Of a DNA stretch of 64,000 bases, positions 1-11,682 are shown in pieces. Below the pieces are notes generated by a model. That model worked only from the letters and a program-made list of their open reading frames with translations. It was not told the origin of the DNA and ran no database searches. Position 1 is the first letter of the stretch; every line of letters begins with the position of its first letter. Source of the DNA: Leptobrachium leishanense (taxonomy: Eukaryota; Chordata; Amphibia; Anura; Megophryidae); contig CM019066.1 of the NCBI GenBank assembly GCA_009667805.1, forward strand, positions 326,364,690 to 326,428,689. The letters run 5' to 3'. The translations under genes were made by a program, and so were the position numbers.

Positions 1-251
1 TGAAAATGAACACTTTGTGAATATGTACAGTTTGTAAGAAAAAATATGAGATGTGTGCAAATCCTAAAATATGGGCTGCGTATACCTTTGCCTGTTATTC
101 CACCATTCTTTCGTTTAAGACGAGGTATGGCATGGCTTTGAAGAGCGTAACCAAGCACTGAGAGTAATCCTCCACCCATTCCTCCTTAACAACACTGCAT
201 GCAATTTTGAATCTATCCTTAACATAACCATAATATCCACTGCTTTCTTAG

Positions 252-1176
252 TAGATAGAAACATAGAAAAATGTCGGCAGATAAGAACCTTTCGGCCCAT
301 CTAGTCTGCCCAATTACATGGATACTTTACCTGGATTTATCTTTTGTTTAGGATAGCCTTATGCCTATCCCATGCCTGCTTAAATTCAATTACTGTTTTG
401 CCTCTACCACTTCTACTGGAAGACTGTTCCATGTATCCACCACCCTCTCAGTAAAATAATGCTTCCTGATGTTACTTTTAAACCTTTGCCCCTCTAATCT
501 AAGACTATGTCCTCTTGTTTTGCTACTTTGTTTCCTTTTAAATATACTCCCTTCCTCTACCTTGTGGATTCCCTTTACGTATTTAAATGTTTCTATCATA
601 TCTCCTCTGTCTCGTCTTTTTTCCAAGCTGTACATGTTAAGATCATTAAGCCTTTCCTGGTAACTTTTCTCCTTCAAGCCGTACACCATTTTAGTAGCCC
701 TTCTCTGAACTCTCTCTAAGATGTCTATATCCTTCTGAAGATACGGTCTCCAGTACTGCACACAGTACTCCAAGTGAGGTCTCACCAGTGCTCTGTACAG
801 TGGCATGAGCACTTCCCTTTTCCTACTGCTAATACCTCTCCCTACACAACCAAGCATTCTGCTAGCATTTCCTGCTGCTCTATTACATTGACTACTTACC
901 CTTAGATCCTCTGAAATAATGACCCCTAAATCCCAACCTCAGATGTTGAGGTTAGGACTGTATCAAATATTCAATATTCAGCCCTTGGTTTTTACGTCCC
1001 AGGTGCATTATCTTGCACTTATCCACATTAAAACTCGATTGCCACAACTCCGACCATTTTTTTAGTTTACCTAAATCATTTGTCATTTGGCTGATCCCTC
1101 CAGGAACGTCAACCCTGTTGCAAATCTTTGTGTCATCAGCAAAAGATGCTGAATGACCAGCACCATTAACAGCCAA
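252..1176 (-). pseudogene. CR1/Rex1-like LINE, 3' portion of reverse transcriptase ORF (decayed)
   Basis: Read on the minus strand, 1176-952 encodes the end of a reverse transcriptase palm with the catalytic box FADDTK, followed by a thumb-like stretch (KLKKWSELWQ...FNVDKCKIMHLG). A frameshift or stop near 935-952 separates it from 155 residues (857-390) with LYRALVRPHLEYCVQYW, ERVQRRATKMV and RVVDTWNSLPVEVV, the usual C-terminal signature of CR1/Rex-type non-LTR elements. Between 930 and 858 the frame also reads DLGVIISEDLRVSSQCNRAA without an ATG. The 3' side (252-390) holds the untranslated tail with GGCCCATCTAGTCTGCCCA, a sequence I recognise from amphibian and reptile LINE ends. The endonuclease and most of the RT are missing, so this is a 5'-truncated dead copy. 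Confidence 0.85.
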
Positions 1177-1215
1177 AACGTCTCTATCTTACTTTATTTG
1201 CTATCACAACACAAA

Positions 1216-2106
1216 CAGGGTTATTCAAAGAGATTTGAAAAGTCACCGCACGTTCGTTGACTTTTCGTTCTCTTCAATTCGGTTTGTTTTGCCGATCCCA
1301 TTTCGGTGACCCTGCGGTGTATTCAGCAAACACCACAGGGTCCCCGAATTGCAGGGAAAAGCTGCCGCAAACCCGACGAAAACTCACCGCAAAACCAGGC
1401 GAATGCACTCCGAAAACCCTCAAAAACATCTGGATTAATTTGCCGAAAACCACAGAAAAACCCGAACAGGAGCCGATCGCAGCCTTCGACACCGCAGAAG
1501 AGGCAATGAATAAATTAGGAAAACAGTTTGTATGAATGTGTGAAAGTGAAACGCTGTTTGCAAAGAAACTACTGAGCGAAAATGTCTGAAATTTACATAT
1601 GAGGTCCAAAGAATGATAATAAAAAGGGCTGTTACAGAAAAATTAAGTAAACTTAAAAAAAAAAAAATCGGACTTTAAAAAGAAATAAAAAATTTCAGAA
1701 AAATGCTTAAAATATCCTAAAAAATCTATAAATAAAGAGACTTTACTGCAGAATTTTATAATGAACGGTTTATTAGATATTGGATTAAAAAGGGAATATT
1801 TTTAACATTGAAGCCTATGGGATTCTCCTGAATAAACCTGTCGAATGAAACCACCGAATGGCAGGGCATTAGGGGAACCTTTTACTGCTGTTTTGTGTTC
1901 TCTGAATAGCCGAAGCATTGCTTCTCTATGGGGATTTCACTGCCCTCAAACAGGCACCGAACAGGCATCGTATGTTCAAGCAATTTGCCAGGATTTGGCG
2001 AATTGCCTGCTCTCTGGATAGCCGAATGGCCAAGAGGTAACCGAACGCTGATTTTCAGCGTTCGGTTACCTTTCTCAAGCAATTCGGATCTCTTTGAATA
2101 ACCCTG
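1216..2106 (+). mobile_element. Family A non-autonomous DNA transposon, copy A1
   Basis: The element begins CAGGGTTATTCAAAGAGA and ends with the inverted counterpart TCTCTTTGAATAACCCTG. Inside the left end is a hairpin (AAAAGTCACCG ... GTGACTTTT) and then a second one (ACCCTGCGGTG ... CACCACAGGGT). The right end carries GGTAACCGAACGCTG-like arms around 2036-2072. The centre is A/T-rich. It is 891 bp. The flanking triplets are AAA and TAA, a 2/3 match to the 3-bp duplications seen at other copies. Short ORFs on both strands fall in the palindromes and show no transposase motif, so the copy is non-autonomous. The superfamily is not clear from the termini. Confidence 0.85.
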
Positions 2107-3231
2107 TAAATCTCAATAATACTAAATACATGTATTATTTTCTCTTTCATTTGATATTTTGTTACATATGTACATTCAAACAGCAAAACAGAACAGTGCA
2201 GTCATTATTTTCTGTTTTATATTTCTATTTTACTACATATGTACATCAGAATGTGACTAAAAATGGATTTTATTTTGTGTGTACAATTTAAAAAGGTAAA
2301 AGTGAAAAATGTCTCAAAAACGCAAAAAAAAGAAAGGAATAAATAAAAGCCAAAATACATGTTCTGTTCCTTTATGAAGAATATATATGAAGATACAGAA
2401 ACAGAAAATACAAACTATGCGTGACAGTGAAGCTGAGGGTATACACCTAGTAAACATGCACACAATGTGACACGTGCAAACACAATACAATGTGTTTGGC
2501 TATACAGAGATATGTAACATTCTCATCTTAGCTGGAAAAAAATATATGTAATGTAGAGAAATTCTTCCCTTCATCCTCTAAACTTAACTTGTTCAGCATA
2601 TGACCTTTACATGACAGAAGAAGAATTAAAACAATGGACTTTCGGAATGTAAAGGTCTTTCGTTGACCTGTGACACTTCTCTAAACTGCTTTTTGCAATT
2701 TTACGTTAAAAGCTTGGTATTTGCAGAGATTTAGTAAAAAAAAAAAACATATTTCAGTATCTGCACCTGCTGATGCACATCGCTTCTGAAACTTAAGGGT
2801 TTGCGTTAAATGTTTGAGTGGAGTTCTGTTATGTAAACAAGGTGGAATTCTGAGAAAAGGAGCTGACAAGTCCAATCTAGACCACTGGGACTCACATTTC
2901 AAGAGCTGAATAAGCTTCTTCTTAAAACCAAAAGATAATAGCCTCATTCTAGGGTCATGATATCTCTAGATGGAATTTACTTAAAGAAATTCTATTTTCA
3001 ACCAAAGAGCAGAAAGGCATGTTTGGACAACTAGTTTGCAAAATACCTTGAAATTATCAGCATTACACTAGTATTTTTTTATGGCACAGTGCATGTTTTG
3101 AATGCAATATATCTGTACATTTCACAAAGGCATCCATAGAAATATGGGACAATTTTAAACATAATCAGATGTAGAATTGCTTATTTTGGAGTTTGTTAAA
3201 TTCCAGGTTACTTTGTGTCACGATCCCGGCT
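2107..3231. other. No gene seen
   Basis: A/T-rich sequence with scattered short ORFs (up to 88 codons) lacking any recognisable domain. Nothing repetitive within the window was matched to it. Confidence 0.5.
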
Positions 3232-3640
3232 TGCGCCCTATGGCTGAGCCGATCCGGGCCAGCTCTTATCCCTGTCTAGTCCATCCCTCCTCACCTTCCG
3301 CTCATGGATTTCCCTGCTGCCTGCCAGGTCTCTGACCATTACTATTGGCCTACTCCCAATATAAGGTAGAATCTCCCATTCTGCAGTGTCCTGTTATAAG
3401 GGTCGTTCTGCTGCCTGTTGTTTTGCTAATTGATCCCCTGCTTGTTTTTGTCTTTCTTTTATTTTTCCCTTGGTATTATTGTTTTGTTTATTTTTGGTTC
3501 CTTGTTCCCCTTGCCTGTTTAGTCCCTAGTTTGCCTTGTTCTTGCCACTTGTTCATTTATGTTTTTCCCTTGTGTTTTCCCCTTCCTTGCGCCGTGTGTT
3601 TTATTTTCTGTTTTATCCTTTCTGAGCTGATTAAATATGT
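3232..3640 (+). mobile_element. Possible solo LTR of a Ty3/gypsy-type element
   Basis: Starts TGTCACGATCCCGG and has the look of vertebrate gypsy LTRs: a GC-rich start with a small hairpin (GATCCCGG...CCGATCCGGG), then pyrimidine-rich sequence with many CTGCCTGTT/CTTGTT runs. No matching second LTR, CA terminus or clean 5-bp duplication was found, so the 3' limit is arbitrary. The 135-codon ORF across it is Leu/Phe/Val/Cys-rich, which comes from the pyrimidine bias and does not suggest a gene. Confidence 0.3.
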
Positions 3641-4110
3641 TTCAGCACCAAGGACAGCAACCCGGGGCTCCAGAGCAAAAAATTCCCCTGTCCTTGGTGC
3701 TGGAATAGGTTTCAGCACCATGGACAGCACCCACCAAAAGCAGCCAGACTGAAGGAAAGAAAAAAAGCCTAATTTTAAAATTTTTGAAAACCAAAAATTT
3801 CACCAAAAAATGCTGCAAATGAAAAGAATAAACAGTTGAATAAATATTTAATAAAGACATGGAATATTTTTTACATTGAAACCTACGAGACTTGCCTGTT
3901 TAAACCTGTCGAACAAACCACTGAAAATCTGGGCATTTCACTGACATTTCGGTGCAAGTCAGCGTTCTCTGAATAGATTAACCATTACTTCTCTATGGGG
4001 AATTTCACTGCTGCCGAATCGCATGGAACAGCACCATGGCGCTGTCCATGCCTGTGGTGCTGAATACAACAGATTAAGCACCACGGCCATTGGACATGGA
4101 CACGGTGCTG
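3641..4110. repeat. Two related CAGCACCA hairpins
   Basis: TTCAGCACCAAGGACAG (3641-3657) pairs with CTGTCCTTGGTGCTGGAA (3688-3705). A half copy, TTCAGCACCATGGACAGC, follows at 3711. A second variant lies at 4029-4110, running from CAGCACCATGG to GACACGGTGCTG. They flank a fragment related to family A (3770-4020) and may be subterminal hairpins of the same decayed element. Confidence 0.55.
3770..4020 (+). mobile_element. Diverged internal fragment related to family A
   Basis: Aligns by eye with the centre-right part of family A copies: ACATTGAAACCTACGAGACT, CTGTCGAACAAACCACTGAA, GTTCTCTGAATAGATTAACC and TCTCTATGGGGAATTTCACTG correspond to the same ordered blocks in A1 and A3. A sister fragment is at 57490-57830. 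No termini or duplication can be seen. Confidence 0.5.
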
Positions 4111-4657
4111 AGCTTAACAAATCGATTCATGAAAACTAAATCAATGTTACATACCTTTTCGTTTAGTTTTAGTTCCGTTTCAGACTAAATCGGTTCATTA
4201 TTTCGAGAGTGGTTCTGAAAAACAAATCGGTATAATTTCGTCTTAATTGCGATTTGGAACGAAACGCCCATATCTAATTTTTACTTTAAGTACAAAAATA
4301 TCCCAGCTTAGGTTGCACAGCTATAGGAGAAATGTGCTGCATGTTTTATGTGAGAAATGTGCTGCATGGATTTAGGAAATCCATTAATTTCAATTTCCTG
4401 ATCATGGTTAAGAAAAGATATTCTCAAGGTTGCTGCTCATGGAAAAGCCCTGATCTCAGTGTGATACCACTCTATTTGTGACTGGTCAGTTTCCCATATA
4501 CTCAGACGCCACGCAGCATCACTGCTCGTGTACTGTATGTGTTTTCTGTATTTCTACTTACTCTTCTTTCTTCTTTGTATTGAGTACATTTCTCCATCTC
4601 TTACAACCAAGAAATGAACACACTCATACATAGTCAAGAGTGTGTCCTGACTAATAT

Positions 4658-4838
4658 CAGGGTTATTCAGAGAAAGGTGAAACTCTGGAGAACTTTTGGA
4701 GAAGTGAAAATTCTAGGTCAAAATAGCTGATTTGGAAAGTGAGATAAATGGGAGAATTTTTCTGGTTTGGCTATTTTGACCTAGAATTTTCACTTCTCCA
4801 AAAGTTCTCCAGAGTTTCACCTTTCTCTGAATAACCCT
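4658..4838. mobile_element. Short palindromic MITE with family A-like ends (A')
   Basis: Starts CAGGGTTATTCAGAGAAAGG and is almost one continuous hairpin. The left arm GGTGAAACTCTGGAGAAC...TAGGTCAAAATAG is mirrored by CTATTTTGACCTA...GTTCTCCAGAGTTTCACC, leaving a loop of only about 40 bp. The expected last base (G of AATAACCCTG) now lies at 5758, because copy A2 inserted between CCCT and G. A second copy is at 11489-11669. Confidence 0.8.
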
Positions 4839-5754
4839 CAGGGTTTTTCAAAGAGATCCGAATGGCTGCCGAAAGGTAACCGAATGCTGAAATTCGGCAT
4901 TCGGTTACCTTTCCTGGCCATTCGGCTATCCAGAGAGCAGGCAGTTCGCCAAATGTTGGCGAATTCCCTGCACATACGCTGCCTGTTCGGTGCCTGTTCG
5001 AGGGCAGTGAATCCCCATAGAGAAGCAATGCTTCGTCTATTCAGAGAACAAAAACCAGCAGTGAAAAGTTGCTGAAATGCCCTGCCATTCGGTGGCTTCA
5101 TGTAGCAGATTTATTCAGGCGAATTCCATAGGCTTCAATGTTAAAAATATTCTCGTTTTAATACAATATCTAATAAACCGTTTATTATAATATTCTGCAG
5201 TAAAAATTTCTCTTTATTTATAGATATTTTATGATCTGTTACGCATTTTTGGGATTTTTTTGCAAAACAAAATTTTCCGTTTTTTTTTTTTTTAAACATT
5301 TCTCTTTTTTCTGTAACATACCTTTTTATTATCATTCCTTGGACCTCACATGTAAATTTCAGACATTTTCGCTCAGTAGTTTGTTTGCAAACAGCATTTC
5401 ACTTTTCAAACATTCAAGCCTACTATTTTTTTTTTCTTCTACTCCATTCGTCTGCGGTGTTGGCTTTTTCCGGCGGCTGCTCTGGGCTGGGATCGGCGGC
5501 TGCTCTGCTCTCTCCTGCGTTTTCGGCAGGTTTAATCCAGATGTTTTTTGCAGGTTTCTGTGAGCCTTCGCCGGGTTTTGCGGTGAGTGTTCGGCAGGTT
5601 TGCGGCGGCTTTTCCCTGCACTATGACGGCCCTGTGGTGCTTGCTGAATACACCACAGGGTCACTGAAATGGGATCGCCAAATCGCACCGAATTGAAGAG
5701 AACGAAAAGTCACCGAACGTGCGGTGACTTTTAGATTCTCTTTGAATAACCCTG
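4839..5754 (-). mobile_element. Family A transposon, copy A2
   Basis: Reverse-orientation copy of 916 bp. It begins CAGGGTTTTTCAAAGAGATC with the GGTAACCGAATGC hairpin and ends with the AAAGTCACCG hairpin and TTCTCTTTGAATAACCCTG. It is flanked by exact CCT triplets (4836-4838 and 5755-5757). The left CCT is part of the terminal CCCTG of the A' MITE, so A2 landed inside the last bases of a relative. ORFs up to 110 codons span the palindromes and carry no transposase motif. Confidence 0.88.
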
Positions 5755-5758
5755 CCTG

Positions 5759-6649
5759 ATTGCCTTTTTTTATGCCAGTACCATCTTCCCCAAATTGATC
5801 CCTAATAATTGATGAAAAATCTGGAAATATACACATTATAACAATTCTCTTCAAGGAAACTATGAATGTTTTCTTTACGAAGCTTTTCATGTAAATGGAC
5901 TCAAATTTCCATCTTTAAATGGACGTCAGGCTGGCTGAGCTCATTGTGAGAAAAAGTAAAATTATTCACAAAAAAAATCTACTTGTTAGACATGACCTTC
6001 ATGAATGATTCACTGGTATGATGGCACAAACATTCCTTTCTTTCAAGCTGCAGGTAAGAAAGCTTGGATGCCGACACATTTCTATGTTAGACGAAATCAT
6101 GTTGTCTGTTGTAGGTCATGAATAAAGAATGTTTTATTTATCTATAGAATTTATTTATTTATTTATAAAGGATTTTACCAATGAATGAAAAGGCTAACAC
6201 TCTATGCTCAATACCAAAAAAACAAAGTAGCACCAGAAACTGGTATACGAATTTAAACACAATACATGTCCTTCAATTGTTGCACTTCTCTTTCTCCTCC
6301 CCTGTAGATGATAGTATGGACTCGATGTCACTGCAAGAGAAAAGAGGGGGAAACCCAAAATTGCGCAGTATGTCAGTCCAGTGATGTATAATCAAAATAT
6401 ATTATGGGACTCACATTCTTCTGAGCCAATATCCGGCTCTAGAGTAAACCGCCTTATGGGTCTTTTAGGTAGGTTCAGGCGCCCATCAACCCCTCAATGA
6501 ATTCCTCTTCTCGACCAGTTATTCCTCAATCCAGCGATGGGTGCCACCATGTTTTTGCCCTATGTGGGCAGAGCTAACTGGGGGCCGCCGCGTACGGATG
6601 GCACTCGGTGAAATTGGTGCACTAGCTTATCAGTCACACCAACAGGCGA
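5759..6649. other. No gene seen
   Basis: A/T-rich sequence. A short TTTATTTATTTATAAAGGATTTTACC stretch near 6148-6180 resembles the tail of the SINE at 45349-45570. Nothing else is recognisable. Confidence 0.5.
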
Positions 6650-6920
6650 TCAGTTGCAGTCCCTCTGTCCCTCTGCTGGCCAGATATCATTACTGCATAT
6701 ACATTATAGTTTGGGCTCAGTGTCCTGAAAAAACTGAATGCAAACTTTTTCAAACAATTTCAACACATCAGCTGCCATGTCCCCAATTTTCATGGCAGGT
6801 TTCTGGAGTCCATTTGCAAATTGATTTAATTTGCAATAATTGACATTCCTTCTATTTGCTTCAGAAAACGACCAGATCGAGCATACTCGATATTGGGGCT
6901 CCTGCAGGTGCTTTTGACAG
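6650..6920 (-). mobile_element. Fragment of TTAA-flanked family B (CTGCTGGCCA / ATACTCGATAT blocks)
   Basis: Shares ordered blocks with the complete-looking copy at 62714-63165, in reverse orientation: CTCTGCTGGCCAGAT, GGAGTCCATTTGCAAATTGA and CATACTCGATATTGGGGCTC. Both TTAA ends are missing here. Confidence 0.5.
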
Positions 6921-8100
6921 AGTATACTCAGTAGCGAATGAAGTTTAATATATTAGATGCTTCTATGTTGAAATATTTTGTTTGTGACATTACATTTATA
7001 CTTTATAAGTAAAAAATATCTTTACTTTAAGATCAAACAGCAACATAAGAAGCAATATTTAATACTGAATGAGGGAAATAAAACGTAAAACTCTTTAAAA
7101 CAAGTATTTTTTCTACTGAAAGAGCAGATTAGACCACGTAAGCAGTAAAACTTGAGATTTTAATGTGTTCCTCCACTTACTACATGAGTTATTTTATAAC
7201 CAGAACGCCCTATGCATGCGTTTTTACAACAGTAAGGTAGTTTTATTCTGAGAAATACATCAAATAATGTATTAAAGCAGTAGGCATTCACCTTTTACGT
7301 TTTTGTTTTTTTTATTTCTAGTATGACAATTCATTTTTAATCATCTTAATGAAAGACGATACCTGAGTTGTATGAATTATATACCAATAAGCCTGAGGTA
7401 TCTTACCTATTAGTTACCTTTGGGCTTCAAACAATTTATTCTGTTATGAAAACAAGTTAAAGTAAGAAATCAGGTCAATTGTAAAGTTCATTCTATCGCC
7501 TATGGCTAGTTCTCTTTTTACTAAAGTTTTTATTATTTTTTTTAACTTAACTCACAAGTTGCCTGGCAGCTATATATCCTTATTGGTGCCACAAGCTGCG
7601 AAATCATCTGCAGAGTGATGAAAGATGTTTCAAAAGAACAAAAAAATGAATATCGTTACAATGTAACAAGGAAACTTTTTAGACTATGCAAAAATATTCT
7701 TCCATGACCTTATGTAAATGTAAAAGCATCTGGATTCTAAGGAGCCTACAACCATTAATCATATTTGGCTAGAGAGGCAGATGTAACAGCATATGTTTTC
7801 TACTGAAATATATATATATATACACGCACATCAACTTATAACTTATCAGCATATGGATTACCGGTAGCAGAAATCATGTTAAGAGCTCTATCTAACAACG
7901 TTTTTCAGTTGTGAAAATACGGCTATATAAAGTGTTGTGAGTCATTTCATATATATATATGCTCAAAAGAATTTTCTGAAATTAATAGAAAAAACAAAAT
8001 GTCTGGCACACCATATGAACCAAAAATGCAAAAGCAAAGGCAGCTAGGCTCAGCAGCTGCCAACCCCAACCTTTCTCCGATATATTTCTGATATAAGCAA
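6921..8100. other. No gene seen
   Basis: A/T-rich DNA with short TATATATA runs near 7806-7822 and 7952-7962. No ORF of note and no match to other repeats in the window. Confidence 0.5.
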
Positions 8101-8294
8101 ATCCTTCGTCTTATCATTTTAAATACCGGTAACTGTCCTTCGTCTTATCATTTTAAATACCGGTAAGTGTCCTTCGTCTTATCATTTTAAATACCGGTAA
8201 GTGTCCTTCGTCTTATCATTTTAAATACCGGTAAGTGTCCTTCGTCTTATCATTTTAAATACCGGTAAGTGTCCTTCGTCTTATCATTTTAACA
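8101..8294. repeat. 34-bp minisatellite, about 5.7 units
   Basis: Units of exactly 34 bp start at 8101, 8135, 8169, 8203, 8237 and 8271, each running from GTCCTTCGTCTTATC through AAATACCGGTAAGT. The first unit has AACT at its end and the last is cut after TTATCATTTTAA. Otherwise the units are nearly identical, which implies recent expansion. Each unit carries an ACCGGT palindrome. Confidence 0.95.
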
Positions 8295-8334
8295 TTGGTT
8301 GATTTCCCTATGACTATTGTAGTGAAAAATATAA

Positions 8335-9080
8335 ATAAGAGATAAGTTAAGGTTAATTAATTAACGGTGGTATTACGGTGGCTTTACAATCCTCGCGCAT
8401 TTTTTCATCCGTCAAAAAATAACATTCGTAAACCCGACGCGCAAAACGAAGAGAAATATGCGCAAAACGAAGAGAAATACGAGCGCAGTAACATAGCGCA
8501 CGTAAATCAGTGTGCGGACTGTTTTTTTCGTGGGATTCAGCCAATCAGACTTAAGAACCTTAATTGACATCAATTTACCTTAATTGACCTTAATTGACTG
8601 ACTTAAGTTTTTGCGCCTGTCAAAGTAAATCTTTGTATATATGCTGCAGCAATAAAAAAAAAACAAGCATGAATTCAAAATTTTATGGTTTGGGTATGTG
8701 TAGAATGTGTAACTATACTCAGCTGTATTTTTTTTTTTTGTGCTGGTGTATTTCGTTTCGACCAGGACGTTTGGATTTGACATTAACACCAGCTTTTCAG
8801 AAACGTTAAAATTATGCGCGCAAACATCGTTCGTACGAATTTGCACATAGATTGTAATACCATCCGCGTTTCTGCGCATGAACACATTTGCACTCACAAT
8901 GTTAAGTATAGGACGCGCAAAGTATCGTACACTCGCGCAGCGTTACCCGCGGTAGACGAAAACGCGCATTCGTTGCGCATAGATTGTAATACGACGTTGT
9001 GTGCAAACAGTTTTGCCCCTCGCGTTAATGCGTTTTTGCGCACGCGTTATTTTTTGCGAGAAGAATGTAATAGGGCCCAT
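8335..9080 (+). mobile_element. PIF/Harbinger-like CpG-rich element, copy with lost left end
   Basis: Matches the copy at 17142-17882 block by block: GCGCATTTTTTCATCCGTC, TCAGCCAATCAGA, TTTTTGCGCCTGTCAAA, ATGCTGCAGCAATAA, GCGCAAACATCGTTCGTACG, TAAGTATAGGACGCGCAAAG, TTTTGCCCCTCGCGTTAATG. The right end is GAATGTAATAGGGCCC, i.e. an inverted GGGCCCTATTACATTC terminus. The left terminus is missing. The ORFs (66, 96 and 105 codons) are not transposase-like. Confidence 0.7.
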
Positions 9081-9107
9081 AGTTTGCGTATTTCCATTAG
9101 ATAGTCA

Positions 9108-10009
9108 GGGTTATCCAAAGAGATTCGAAAAGTCACCGCACGTTCGGTGACTTTTCGTTCTCTTCAATTCGGTTCCTTTTGCCGATTGCATTTCGGTGAC
9201 CCTGCGGTGTATTCAGCGATCACCACAGGGTCCCCGAATTGCAGGGAAAAGCTGCCGCAAACCTGACGAAAACTAACCGAATGCACGCTGAAAACAAGCA
9301 AAAACATCTGGATTAACCTTCGAAAAAGCCGAACAGGAGCCGAAAAGGAGCCGAATCACACAGAGCCGAAGCAGCTGTGACGTAGAGGAGGCAGTGAATA
9401 AATTAGCAAAACCATTTGTATGAATCTGTGAAAATGAAAAGCTGTTTGCAAAGAAACTACTGAGCGAAAATGTCTGAAATTTTCACAGGAGGTCCAGGGA
9501 ATGATAATAAAGAGGGCTGTTACAAAAAAAAATAAGCAAACTGAAAAAAAAAAATCAAAAAAAAATCGGACTTTTAAATTTTTTTAAAAAAATTCAGAAA
9601 AATGCTTAAAGTATCCTAAAAAATCTATAAATAAAGAGACTTTTTGCTGCAGAATTTTATAATGAACGGTTTATTAGATATTGAATTAAAACGGGAATAT
9701 TTTTAACATTGAAGCCTATGGGATTCTCCTGAATAAATTTGCCGAATTAAACCACCGAATGGCAGGGTATTAGAGGAACCTTTCACTGCTGGTTTGTGTT
9801 CTCTGAATAGCCGAAGCAGTGCTTTTTCATGGGGATTTCACTGCCCTCGAACAGGGACCGAACAGGCACCGTATGTGCAGGCAATTCGACAGGATTTGGC
9901 GAATTGCCTGCTCTCTGGATAGCCGAATGGCCAGGAAAGGTAACCGAACGCTGATTTTCAGCGTTCGGTTACCTTTCTCAAGCAATTCGAATCTCTTTGG
10001 ATAACCCTG
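9108..10009 (+). mobile_element. Family A transposon, copy A3
   Basis: 902 bp, from CAGGGTTATCCAAAGAGATT to AATCTCTTTGGATAACCCTG, flanked by exact AGT triplets (9105-9107 and 10010-10012). It keeps the left hairpin AAAAGTCACCG/CGGTGACTTTT, the ACCCTGCGGTG hairpin and the right GGTAACCGAACGCTG/CAGCGTTCGGTTACC hairpin. It is very close to copy A4 at 29071-29984, including the shared ATCC variant in the termini, which suggests the same burst of activity. Confidence 0.9.
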
Positions 10010-10210
10010 AGTATGTAAGGCCCCAGTGGGATACCTTATTGCACATTTTAATTGATGTTTGCAATCCAGCTCTTTATTTCTTAATATTAGACATGTGCAC
10101 AGCAAAGATATATATATTTTCGGATTGAATTTGGAAATTTCAGAATCCAAATATTTCAAATTCAAGATTTTCTACTCAGAACTATCCGAATATATTATAT
10201 AGATCCAACA

Positions 10211-11448
10211 TTAACCCCTTAATGACCCCTGACGTACCCTGTACGTCCTGTCCTCGGGTCTCCCTTAGACCCGCGGACGTACAGGGTACGTCAGCGGCGC
10301 CAAATCCCCCTCCCGCCCGATACTCACCTCCCTCGTCGGATCCCACGGCGATCTGGCAGGGAGGAAGCCTGCCCATGTGATTTACATGGGCAGGCAAGGC
10401 TGATGACGTCGCCACGCTGCGTGGTGACGTCATCAGAAGGTGCCCCCATGTGTTTCAATGGAGGGGAGGGGGGGCTCCTTCGGAGCCCTCTATCTCGCCA
10501 ACCATTGAAGCTAGAAAGATGCCGTTTGCACCGCTGGAGAGGGGAGAGCCTCCCCTTTCCAGCGGTGTATGGCATTAACAGTTTCGCCGCCGGATCGCTT
10601 TTCGGCGCCAATTGGCGCCAAAACGCGATTCAAACCTGGAGGGGGGCTGACATCTTGGATGTCAGCCAAGCCTCCAGGTCCCCCCACCCGCTGACAACCT
10701 CACCATATGTGTGAGGATGTCAGTGGGCCAGTTAACCCTCTAGCTGCCATGTAGAGATAAGGGGATCCTAAGGATCCCTTTATCTCCCGATCCATGGCAG
10801 CTGGATGGTCATATTTGCCATCATTTAAAAGGCCTGATTATGGCCTTTCAAATGATACCAAACATGACCAGGTTTGGTTTTAAAAAAAAAATTTAAAAAA
10901 AGTTTAATAAAAAAAAAATAATAAAAAAATTAAATAAAATAAAAAATGTTTTTTTTTTAAAGTTTTTTTTGTCTGGGGGGAGTTTAATTAAATAGGACCT
11001 AGGCTGTCATCTAAAAATAATTAGCACAAAATGGTCAGAATGAGCGCAGCGCACATAGGTGAACTGTCTCAGCAGTGAAGGGGTTAAAAAGCAAACGCAT
11101 GTTAAAATTGGGTATTTCTAGTCTCGGGACAAAATTTTGAACCTATTTAGCCGGGGTCTTTTTGGGTGGTTGTAGATTTTGGGGATTAAATTACGAAAAA
11201 GTGTGTTTTTACCATTTTTTTCCTCATATTTCATATTTTTTTTATAGTAAATTATTCGATATGATGGAAATAATGGTATTTCTAGAAAGTCCATTTAATG
11301 GCGGGAAAAAGGGTGTATAATATGTGTGGGTCGAATAAACGAGTAAGAGGAAAAATTGTCCTAAACACTAACAGCGCAGAAACGTAAAAACAGCAGCGGT
11401 CACTAAAAGACGGATTTGTGTAAAACCGCCCGGTCACTAAGGGGTTAA
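10211..11448. mobile_element. TTAA-flanked element (piggyBac-like ends), probably composite
   Basis: Begins TTAACCCCTTAATGACC and ends GGTCACTAAGGGGTTAA, a near-perfect inverted pair including TTAA. Inside there are several strong hairpins, e.g. GACGTACCCTGTACGTCC/GGACGTACAGGGTACGTC, TGCCCATGTGA/TCACATGGGCA-type arms and GGCGCCAATTGGCGCC. An inner boundary, CTCAGCAGTGAAGGGGTTAA at 11068-11087, has the terminus of a second TTAA family, so 10211-11087 may be a hybrid. TTAA duplication with CCC-starting ends is typical of piggyBac-like elements; Kolobok is an alternative. No transposase ORF. Confidence 0.65.
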
Positions 11449-11488
11449 AGCGGTTGGGAAAGTTTTGACATTCCTAATCAGAAACTAT

Positions 11489-11669
11489 CAGGGTTATTCG
11501 GAGAAAGGTGAAAACCAGGAGAACTGGCAGGAGAAGAGAACAATCTAGACCAAATAGCCGATTGGAAAGTGAGATAAATGGGAGGATTTTTCTGGTTTGG
11601 CTATTTTGACCTAGAATTTTCACTTCTCCAGCAGGTCTCCAGAGTTTCACCTTTCTTTGAATAGACCTT
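11489..11669. mobile_element. A' MITE, second copy
   Basis: Begins CAGGGTTATTCGGAGAAAGG and ends CACCTTTCTTTGAATAGACC. Its right half (TTTGGCTATTTTGACCTAGA...CTCCAGAGTTTCACC) is nearly identical to the copy at 4658-4838. The left arm has diverged, so the hairpin is imperfect. Confidence 0.75.
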
Positions 11670-11682
11670 TAAAGCTACTTGT

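Noticed and set aside
3345..3752. 135-codon ORF as a membrane protein
   Set aside because: Hydrophobicity results from a T/C-rich LTR-like tract; the start and end do not match any known family.
8101..8294. CRISPR-like array
   Set aside because: The units are contiguous identical 34-mers without unique spacers, and the sequence is clearly from an animal genome.
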